Source: Clostridium_AT stratigraminis
GTDB lineage: Bacteria > Bacillota > Clostridia > Clostridiales > Clostridiaceae
Assembly: GCF_045310675.1 (NCBI RefSeq)
Contig: NZ_JBJHZZ010000001.1
Span: 186,001-250,000, forward strand
Reading direction: 5' to 3'
DNA: 64,000 nucleotides
Below the pieces are notes generated by a model that worked only from the letters and a program-made list of their open reading frames with translations, was not told where the DNA came from and ran no database searches. Shown here piece by piece: positions 58,103 through 64,000 of the stretch; the first letter of the stretch is position 1; each line of letters opens with the position of its first letter. A program made the position numbers and the translations under genes.

Positions 58103-60022
58103 ATGTCTGAAACTATATTAGAAAAATCAGAAGGTAGAGTGAGCTATCATGATTCCGTTGAGGAAATGCTTGTAAGGATTCGACAAGATGGTATGTCTAA
58201 TGCATTTGACAGGTATGCTGCCCAAGAGAAAATTAGATGTAAATTCTGTCTGCAGGGCTTAAGCTGTCAGCTATGTTCTAATGGTCCCTGTAGAATTAGT
58301 GAAAAAACAGGCCAGGACAAAGGTGTATGTGGAATTGGCCCTGATGCTATGGCAATGAGAAACTTTCTTCTAAAAAATATAATGGGTGCTGGTACATACA
58401 GTCATCATGCTTATGAAGCTTTTCGAACTTTGAAAGCTACTGCTGAAGGAAAAACACCATTTAAAATTACTGATGTAGAAAAGCTTAAGTTTATGTGCCA
58501 AAAGGTAGGCATAGAAACAAACCAGGAAGTAAATGACATGGCAATTGAGCTGGCAATTTTACTTGAAGATCAGCAGCAGATTGGGAATGTTGAGGAAAAT
58601 ATTATGGTTGCAGCCTTTGCTCCAAAGAAGAGAAAAGAACTTTGGAAAAAGCTTGATATTTATCCTGCTGGGACAGTACATGAGGAACAAAATTGTGTAG
58701 CAAGCTGCTTAACCAACGTAGATGGAAGTCATGTGTCATTAGCAATGAAAGCACTTAAATTAGGGATTGCTACCATATATAATACTCAGATAGGTTTAGA
58801 AATGGTTCAAGACATTCTATTTGGAACTCCAAAGCCTCACGAAGCAAATATGGATTTAGGAATTATGGATCCAAATTATATTAACATAGTGTTTAATGGA
58901 CACCAACCTTGGGCTGGAGTAGCAACATTATTAAAAGCTAGAACAAAGGAAGTTCAGGATATGGCGAAAAAAGCAGGAGCCAAAGGACTTAGAATTGTGG
59001 GGTCCATAGAAACTGGTCAGGAACTACTTCAAAGGTTTGAAATGGACGATATATTTGTAGGTCACATGGGCAACTGGCTTTCTATAGAACCATTACTAGC
59101 TACTGGTACTGTTGATGTTTTTGCAATGGAAGAAAATTGCTCACCTCCTGCTATAGATATGTATGCCGAGAAATATCAGATTACTCTAGTCGCTGTAAGC
59201 ACAATTATTGATTTACCTGGATGTAAATATAAATTCCCCTATGAACCTGCTGAAGTAGATAAAATGGCAGATAAATTGATTGAACTCTCTATAGAAAACT
59301 TTAAACAGAGGAAAGCAAGAAATATTCAGGCAAAGGTTCCAGCAAAGACACAGAAAGCTATTACTGGTTTTTCAACAGAAGCGGTCCTAGGAGCACTTGG
59401 CAATAAATTGGATCCACTAGTAGATGTAATAACTGCTGGAAAGATCAAAGGTGTTGTAGCCTTGGCTAATTGTTCAACTTTAAGAAATGGCCCCCAGGAC
59501 ATGATGACTGTAAATCTTACAAAAGAACTAATAAAGAGGGATATTCTTGTTGTTGCTGGTGGCTGCGGAAACCATGCACTGGAGGTTGCAGGAATCTGTA
59601 CACTTGAAGCTGCTAATGAAATAGCTGGTGAAGGCTTAAAAGAAGTTTGCAACCTATTAAAGATTCCACCAGTTTTAAGCTTTGGAACCTGTACTGACAC
59701 TGGAAGAATCTCAATGCTTGTTACTGCTCTTGCTGACCATTTAGATGTAGACGTATCAGATCTTCCAATTGCAGTAACTGCACCAGAGTGGATGGAGCAA
59801 AAGGCCACAATAGATGGAATTTTTGCCATAGCTTATGGTACATATACTCACTTATCGCCTACTCCTTTTATAACCGGCGCTCCTCAATTAGTAGAACTAT
59901 TAACACAAAAGGCAGAAGATTTAGTGGGTGGTAAGGTTGCACTTGGCGATGATCCAGTAGAAGTAGCTAAAAATATTGAAGCACATATTATTAGCAAGAG
60001 AAAAGGATTAGGATTAAGCTAA
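58103..60022 (+). CDS. CODH-family (CooS-like) protein lacking one C-cluster cysteine
   Basis: A 639-residue Ni,Fe-CODH-type protein. Relative to C. hydrogenoformans CODH-II the B-cluster cysteines are C55, C58, C63, C76; the D-cluster cysteines C46 and C49 have a CxxC spacing. C-cluster ligands present: H267, C346, C457, C488, C530, and catalytic K567. The cysteine expected in the GICCTGNE block (C295 of CODH-II) is replaced: the sequence reads GSIETGQE, with E303. A deviant enzyme of this sort, CooS-V of C. hydrogenoformans, has an iron-sulfur-oxo hybrid cluster and no CO activity. I infer the same for this protein. No cooC, cooF or acs genes are adjacent. AAGGAG precedes the ATG. Confidence 0.9.
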   Translation: MSETILEKSEGRVSYHDSVEEMLVRIRQDGMSNAFDRYAAQEKIRCKFCLQGLSCQLCSNGPCRISEKTGQDKGVCGIGPDAMAMRNFLLKNIMGAGTYSHHAYEAFRTLKATAEGKTPFKITDVEKLKFMCQKVGIETNQEVNDMAIELAILLEDQQQIGNVEENIMVAAFAPKKRKELWKKLDIYPAGTVHEEQNCVASCLTNVDGSHVSLAMKALKLGIATIYNTQIGLEMVQDILFGTPKPHEANMDLGIMDPNYINIVFNGHQPWAGVATLLKARTKEVQDMAKKAGAKGLRIVGSIETGQELLQRFEMDDIFVGHMGNWLSIEPLLATGTVDVFAMEENCSPPAIDMYAEKYQITLVAVSTIIDLPGCKYKFPYEPAEVDKMADKLIELSIENFKQRKARNIQAKVPAKTQKAITGFSTEAVLGALGNKLDPLVDVITAGKIKGVVALANCSTLRNGPQDMMTVNLTKELIKRDILVVAGGCGNHALEVAGICTLEAANEIAGEGLKEVCNLLKIPPVLSFGTCTDTGRISMLVTALADHLDVDVSDLPIAVTAPEWMEQKATIDGIFAIAYGTYTHLSPTPFITGAPQLVELLTQKAEDLVGGKVALGDDPVEVAKNIEAHIISKRKGLGLS

Positions 60023-60175
60023 AAGGGGTCTTAACCGGCCAGGAGGCACAAGGTTTTTAGTTAATTAGCTTCTATAATCAAAAGTATTTTCTCAAAAATC
60101 TTTGATTAATGCTGCTTATGAAATGAATTTTTTCCAAAAGCTGTGATTAGTTTAATTACTAACTCACAGCTTTTG
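60023..60175 (+). pseudogene. orphan 3-prime tail of a DUF1002-type gene plus terminator
   Basis: Directly after the CODH-family stop codon, the sequence lines up with 61213-61355, the last 90 bases of the DUF1002 gene and its terminator: GGTGTCTTAAC, then AGCACAGGGCTTTTT, TTCTGCAATTAAAAG, TTCAAAAATCTTTGGTTAATACTG and CTGTGATTAG...CTCACAG. The decayed copy shows indels and the coding frame is lost (readable piece IIKSIFSKIFD). It is the remnant of a second DUF1002 gene or of the same gene before rearrangement. Confidence 0.75.
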
Positions 60176-60180
60176 TGTTT
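60136..60180 (+). terminator. rho-independent terminator downstream of the CODH-family gene
   Basis: AAAAGCTGTGA pairs with TCACAGCTTTT around a 17-base loop, followed by GTGTTTG. It is the counterpart of the terminator at 61321. Confidence 0.75.
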
Positions 60181-60430
60181 GTTTACTGCCAACTTTACAT
60201 TAATCAAATTAGATGTGTTATGAAAATATTAGCATGAAAGTAGTAAGAATATCATATTATTGTAATACCTACAGTTCTCGAGGGTTTTTGTTTAAATTAT
60301 TAAAAAATACAAATATTAATAGAGAAATCTTCATGGTAAGATAAATAGAAATTTGAACATTAGGTTGCACTGATTCCCATATAAATCTATAATCATTTTG
60401 TAAAGTCAAATAGAAAAGGAAGGTCAAGAT

Positions 60431-61303
60431 ATGAAGACTAAAACAATATTCACTAGATTATTATCAGGTTTTATGGCTGCAGCTTTGGCTATATCTGTTC
60501 CTGCAAAGGCAGTTCATGCAGATGCCTATAAAGTTGTAACCTTAGGTGGAGACCTGACTGATCAGCAAAAGAAGGATATGCTTAATTATTTTGGAGTTGA
60601 TGCAAAGACTGCAAATGTAATTACAGTTAATATTGATGAGGAAAGAAAGTATTTAGCAGCTTCAGTAAGCAGCGATAAGATTGGAACAAAATCTATTTCT
60701 TGTTCTTATGTGGAGCCAACTACAAGCGGCGGCTTAAATGTGTCCACTAACAATGTATATTGGGTAGATAGTAATATGATAAAAAATGCTCTTATTACAG
60801 CTGGAATAACCAATGCAAATGTAAAGGTATCAGCACCATTTAATGTATCTGGTACTGCTGCACTTACTGGAATTATAAAAGGCTTCGAAAACAGCAGCAA
60901 GGGTACTAAAATCGATGAAAATAAAAAGGAAGCAGCTAATCAAGAGCTTGCAACAACAGCAGCATTAGGAGATAAAATAGGTAAGGATCAGGCTTCAAAA
61001 GTTATAAATGATATAAAAACACAGGTAGTAAAAGATAAACCTAAAGATGAAGCAGCAGTAAAAAATATAGTTCAAAATGTGGTAAAGAATTATAATTTGA
61101 ACCTAAGCAGTGATGATATTGATAAAATTACGAAGCTCATGAATAAAATAAATGGCTTGAATTTAAATTTTTCAGATATAAAGGATCAGTTAAGTCAAGT
61201 TTCAAATCAGTTAAAAGGTGTCTTAACTAGTGAGCAAGCACAGGGCTTTTTCGCTAAGCTAATTTCTGCAATTAAAAGCTTTTTTTCAAAAATCTTTGGT
61301 TAA
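60431..61303 (+). CDS. secreted DUF1002 domain protein
   Basis: A 290-residue protein with a signal peptide (MKTKTIFTRLLSGFMAAALA... cleaved near VHA/DAYK). Residues 33-190 form the DUF1002 core (LGGDLTDQQKKDMLNYFGV, VITVNIDEERKYL, KSISCSYVEPT, NVYWVDSNMIKNALITAGITNANV). The C-terminal 100 residues are helical and Lys-rich, ending in FFAKLISAIKSFFSKIFG, possibly amphipathic and membrane-interacting. It is exported; function is unknown. AAAAGGAAGG precedes the ATG. Confidence 0.88.
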   Translation: MKTKTIFTRLLSGFMAAALAISVPAKAVHADAYKVVTLGGDLTDQQKKDMLNYFGVDAKTANVITVNIDEERKYLAASVSSDKIGTKSISCSYVEPTTSGGLNVSTNNVYWVDSNMIKNALITAGITNANVKVSAPFNVSGTAALTGIIKGFENSSKGTKIDENKKEAANQELATTAALGDKIGKDQASKVINDIKTQVVKDKPKDEAAVKNIVQNVVKNYNLNLSSDDIDKITKLMNKINGLNLNFSDIKDQLSQVSNQLKGVLTSEQAQGFFAKLISAIKSFFSKIFG

Positions 61304-61320
61304 TACTGTTTTATAAAACA

Positions 61321-61360
61321 CGCTGTGATTAGCTTTAACTACTAATTCACAGCGCTTTTT
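61321..61360 (+). terminator. rho-independent terminator of the DUF1002 gene
   Basis: CGCTGTGA pairs with TCACAGCG around an 18-base loop, followed by CTTTTTATTG. Confidence 0.8.
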
Positions 61361-61446
61361 ATTGAAAGGGATAGTTAATTCTTATGGAGAAAACTACGAA
61401 TTACAGGAAGTGGAGGAAATATAGTGAACTAAAAATTACGTAAACT

Positions 61447-61866
61447 TTAATTGAAAGGGATTAGTTCAGTTGGTATCCCTTTTGCTTTTACAATATTTTG
61501 ATAATCTGAAAAGATAGGTATATTGAAACCATATGCTTTAATCTCGTATTTTCTATTAACCTCCATTGCCCAATATAAATCAGCTGAATTATATTTCATT
61601 TCAATAAAATTGTTCTTGATTCTAAATACTCTAATTTGACCATTATTAGTTACAGCATAAATAAAATACTCATTAGTATTTTTATGAGTTATTATTCGTT
61701 TATTTGTAATGGTTACTTCATAGGTATCTCTAAAAAAATGAGGAATGAGCATAATTACAAACACTATTATAAAAACAGCAAATATAAGTTTTATTATCCT
61801 TGCTTTTAAATAATTATTTTTTCTAAATTTATTATATCTAAAAATATTAGCAATATTTCTTGGCAT
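61447..61866 (-). CDS. small membrane-anchored protein, DUF1523-like pattern
   Basis: A 139-residue protein with a basic N-terminus, a membrane segment at about 24-46 and an outside part of about 90 residues. The stretch DTYEVTITNKRI, IYAVTNNGQIRVFRI, YNSADLYWAMEVNRKYEIKAYGFNIPIFSDYQNI resembles the order of strands in DUF1523-type proteins, but the match was not verified. TAAGGAG lies before the ATG on the minus strand. Role unknown. Confidence 0.55.
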   Translation of the reverse strand: MPRNIANIFRYNKFRKNNYLKARIIKLIFAVFIIVFVIMLIPHFFRDTYEVTITNKRIITHKNTNEYFIYAVTNNGQIRVFRIKNNFIEMKYNSADLYWAMEVNRKYEIKAYGFNIPIFSDYQNIVKAKGIPTELIPFN

Positions 61867-61971
61867 ATTAACTCCTTATTTTAGATAAATTGATTCTCTT
61901 ATATACTTATTCTTAAAGTTTAGATATTAGTAGGTTGTAAATATAAATAATTTTTAATATATGAAATGAAT

Positions 61972-61995
61972 AAATCCATGGCTAGCCATGGATTT
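61972..61995 (-). terminator. rho-independent terminator of the glycosyltransferase gene
   Basis: AAATCCATGG pairs perfectly with CCATGGATTT around CTAG; A/T runs on both sides. On the minus strand it follows the glycosyltransferase gene by 13 bases. Confidence 0.75.
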
Positions 61996-62008
61996 TATTT
62001 ATTTTATA

Positions 62009-63118
62009 TTAATTGGATAATAGTTTAATTAGAAAATCTGCTATATCCTTTGCTACATTTGAGAGAGCATATTCTTTTTGTGCAGCCTTTATTTGATTCA
62101 ATCCTTTTGCGTTATTTTCAAGAAGGCTTGCTATAGTCTTTTTTATATCTCTCGCACTATAGCAAACTACAGCTAGATTATGCTTTTCAGCAAATTCTGG
62201 GTTACCCTGCTCTTGTCCTGGCAAGGCACCCGTAATTACAAGGGGAATATTGCAGGAGATAGCTTCCATCATGACATTGGGGCTACCTCTAGTAAAGGCT
62301 ATATCTGATGCTAACATTAAATCTTGAATGTCTTTGGTAAAGCCATAGATCTCAACTCTGTTTTCATATTTTTCAACTAGGGACTGTTCTAGTCTCTTTC
62401 TTAAAGCCATGTTGCGGCCTGCCACAATTTTCACTGTACAATTAAAGTTTTCAAGGAGTATTTTTGCTATTCTACTCATATTACCTACACCTTCTCCACC
62501 GCTCATAATTAAGCATTTCAGAGGGTTATTTATATCGTAGGCAGTATCTTCGGAGTTTAATTTTCTAGTGAATCTTGAACGTACAGGGAAGCCTAAAACT
62601 TTAATTTTGTCTGGTGAAACTCCATATTCAATGCATTTCACCTTGGCTTCTTCAGTTGGGCTAATAATATAATCAACTCTTGGGTCTGCCCAAAGCGGGT
62701 ATATACTTACTAGGTCTGCAATAAGGGTAACAAAAGGTATATGTATTTCATTCTGCTCTAATACATCGAGAACAGAACCGTTAAAATTAGGATGAACAGA
62801 TAAAATTAAATCAGGCTTTGTTTTTTCTATTAAATTAAGTAGATTGTCTTTTATAGCCATTTCAACTATTTCGTTTACAATTGAAGGCGTTTTAGAAGAA
62901 AGCTCCCAAATAAATTTCCATAAATCCTTTGAGGTTCTTGTTATAGGTCCATAGGATTTTCCAATAGAAAGCAAGGGTCTGCCTCCCAGAGAAAAACCAT
63001 CTACCACATGAACCTTAACTGAATCATCCTTTGGGAAAAATTCGCTTATGCTTTCTGTAATACTTTTATGTCCGTGGCCAGTAAAATCCGAAGAAATAAT
63101 TAATATATTCTTGCTCAT
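62009..63118 (-). CDS. MurG/MGDG-synthase-like glycosyltransferase (GT28)
   Basis: A 369-residue GT-B protein. The N-terminal half begins ILIISSDFTGHGHKSITESI, the Gly/His loop of MGDG synthases and UgtP, and has DLILSVHPNFNGSVLDVL; the C-terminal half has LIMSGGEGVGNMSRIA (nucleotide-sugar binding) and AFTRGSPNVMMEAISCNIPLVITG, the GT28 C-terminal pattern. These enzymes glycosylate diacylglycerol in the membrane to make glycolipids or precursors of lipoteichoic acid anchors. The donor sugar cannot be named. It is peripheral to the membrane. No signal peptide. Confidence 0.85.
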   Translation of the reverse strand: MSKNILIISSDFTGHGHKSITESISEFFPKDDSVKVHVVDGFSLGGRPLLSIGKSYGPITRTSKDLWKFIWELSSKTPSIVNEIVEMAIKDNLLNLIEKTKPDLILSVHPNFNGSVLDVLEQNEIHIPFVTLIADLVSIYPLWADPRVDYIISPTEEAKVKCIEYGVSPDKIKVLGFPVRSRFTRKLNSEDTAYDINNPLKCLIMSGGEGVGNMSRIAKILLENFNCTVKIVAGRNMALRKRLEQSLVEKYENRVEIYGFTKDIQDLMLASDIAFTRGSPNVMMEAISCNIPLVITGALPGQEQGNPEFAEKHNLAVVCYSARDIKKTIASLLENNAKGLNQIKAAQKEYALSNVAKDIADFLIKLLSN

Positions 63119-63225
63119 AATGTTATTAGATCGTTCCTTTCAAATAATAATTAAGTCAGGATTATTTTTATGTTGTCCATAATATGCTAAATTATTTATA
63201 AAGGGATCGTATATATTAAGTTATA

Positions 63226-63240
63226 ATTGCAGACTGCAAT
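63226..63240. promoter_or_regulatory. 15-bp dyad between divergent genes
   Basis: ATTGCAG-A-CTGCAAT is a perfect palindrome about 110 bases from the glycosyltransferase start and 200 bases before the MFS start, in a 320-base spacer that otherwise shows no gene or repeat. It could be an operator for one of the divergent genes. Confidence 0.4.
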
Positions 63241-63438
63241 AAATCGACTTAAATATATCATTTCTGAGGAAGTATGTATATATTAAACAAAATATTTAAT
63301 GTAAATTTAATGATTTTGGGGTATTATGTAGAAGATTATCAAAAGATAATGATATACTTCTAAGTTTTAAGGGTTAGGAAGAAAAATACTTAAAATTTGC
63401 TTGATAATATAAAAATCTCTTAAGGGGGCACAGAAACT

Positions 63439-64000
63439 TTGAATAAGACTAATTTTAAGACAGGTTATACAATATTTGTTTTCGTAGCTTTAGCAGCCTT
63501 TGACAATATAATTATAGGGCTTTTTCCACCGTTATTCTCTTCAATTGCAAATTCCTTGCACGTACAGGTATCTGCCCTAGGACTGGCTTCAGGTGTAAAC
63601 ATATTGGTTACATCCATATCCTCTATAATATGGGGGTATCTTGCGGGAAAATTTAATCGTAAAATACTAATAATTACTGGAACAGTTATTTGGTCCATAG
63701 CTGTATATTTTACATCTATTAGCAGCAGCTATGCTCAGCTTTTTATATTTCAAATTTTCACTGGTATAGGCCTTGGCTGCATTGCGTCAATTGGTTTTAG
63801 CGTTTTGACAGATTATATTCCACATAAGTCTAGAGGTATGCTTTTAAGCCTTTGGGGAATGTCACAGGGACTTGGAGGAATTGCAGGTGCTATTACTGCT
63901 TCACTTATTGCACCAACCTTAGGCTGGAGGAAGCCCTTTGAAATAGTCAGTATAATAGGGCTTTTACTGATAATATTGTATTTATTTATAAAGGAGCCTG
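63439..64000 (+). CDS. MFS transporter, 3-prime end outside the window
   Basis: A TTG behind TTAAGGGGGC opens a frame that stays open to the window end (187 residues visible). Six hydrophobic helices are seen, with loop 2-3 motif GYLAGKFNRKIL (motif A), GIGLGCIASIGFSVLTDYIP and GMSQGLGGIAGAI, the N-terminal half of an MFS transporter of the sugar- or drug-efflux type. The neighbouring gene is divergent. Substrate unknown. A minus-strand frame over it is a shadow. Confidence 0.85.
   Translation, partial: MNKTNFKTGYTIFVFVALAAFDNIIIGLFPPLFSSIANSLHVQVSALGLASGVNILVTSISSIIWGYLAGKFNRKILIITGTVIWSIAVYFTSISSSYAQLFIFQIFTGIGLGCIASIGFSVLTDYIPHKSRGMLLSLWGMSQGLGGIAGAITASLIAPTLGWRKPFEIVSIIGLLLIILYLFIKEP

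Noticed and set aside
59326..59829. A 167-codon minus-strand frame inside the CODH-family gene
   Set aside because: The plus-strand protein is fully conserved here and the antisense frame lacks a ribosome binding site and recognisable sequence.

Overview
The window looks like a chromosomal segment of a spore-forming, obligately anaerobic, low-GC Firmicute, most likely Clostridium sensu stricto. The evidence is the AT-rich code with frequent TTG/GTG starts behind strong GGAGG-type ribosome binding sites, a spore photoproduct lyase (50.7 kb), a cytoplasmic [NiFe] hydrogenase (6.8-9.6 kb), a CODH-family protein (58.1 kb), a Bce-type peptide-sensing module and many clostridial DUF families. No rRNA, tRNA or CRISPR array was seen. 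The species cannot be named from this sequence alone.

Layout. 0-6.3 kb: a truncated alpha/beta hydrolase, then a run of small membrane or secreted proteins (two related to DUF4362, one lipoprotein) and a methyltransferase. 6.3-11 kb: a divergent cytochrome-b5-like protein, an [NiFe] hydrogenase operon (small subunit, large subunit, maturation protease, short DUF2935-like protein) and an amidohydrolase. 11.2-20.9 kb: a BceRS-like two-component pair, separated by about 5 kb of small genes from the BceAB-like transporter it would be expected to control. That interval holds a very unusual Cys/Arg-rich 55-residue peptide gene, and a triple 75-bp hairpin repeat lies just before the transporter. 21-34.5 kb: a MerR regulator with two TipAS-like domains and a textbook MerR promoter, a TPR protein, a SagB-type nitroreductase, a three-gene module (22-residue repeat protein, MoxR-like AAA ATPase, metallopeptidase-VWA protein), a phosphoesterase, a transglutaminase-like protein, membrane proteins, a Nudix hydrolase and a PAS-GGDEF protein.

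34.8-44.6 kb is an accessory island. It holds the first 31 codons of a lost helicase, an unrecognised two-gene operon (soluble protein plus four-helix membrane protein), two tandem cytosine-5 DNA methyltransferases facing an HNH endonuclease, and a decayed IS3-type element split by an IS21-type element with an 8-bp target duplication. 44.7-50.5 kb: cold-shock protein, DEAD-box helicase, ECF sigma/anti-sigma pair with a probable autoregulated promoter, a UPF0180 protein, a truncated flavodoxin and an OsmC-like protein. 50.6-57.8 kb: spore photoproduct lyase, an ABC-transporter relic, small housekeeping or hypothetical genes, a phosphohexomutase and an MFS transporter. 58-64 kb: the CODH-family protein, a secreted DUF1002 protein, a MurG/MGDG-synthase-like glycosyltransferase and the start of a second MFS transporter.

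The items most worth following: (1) the CODH-family protein lacks one cysteine of the Ni,Fe C-cluster (Glu instead), as in the deviant CooS-V type, so it is probably not a CO dehydrogenase; (2) the unknown two-gene operon in the defence-like island; (3) the Cys/Arg-rich peptide; (4) the hydrogenase small subunit carries Asn where the fourth proximal-cluster Cys would be; (5) two separate places where only the 3-prime tail and terminator of a nearby gene is duplicated (UPF0180 and DUF1002). All assignments rest on reading the sequence and on recalled family knowledge; no database search was run.
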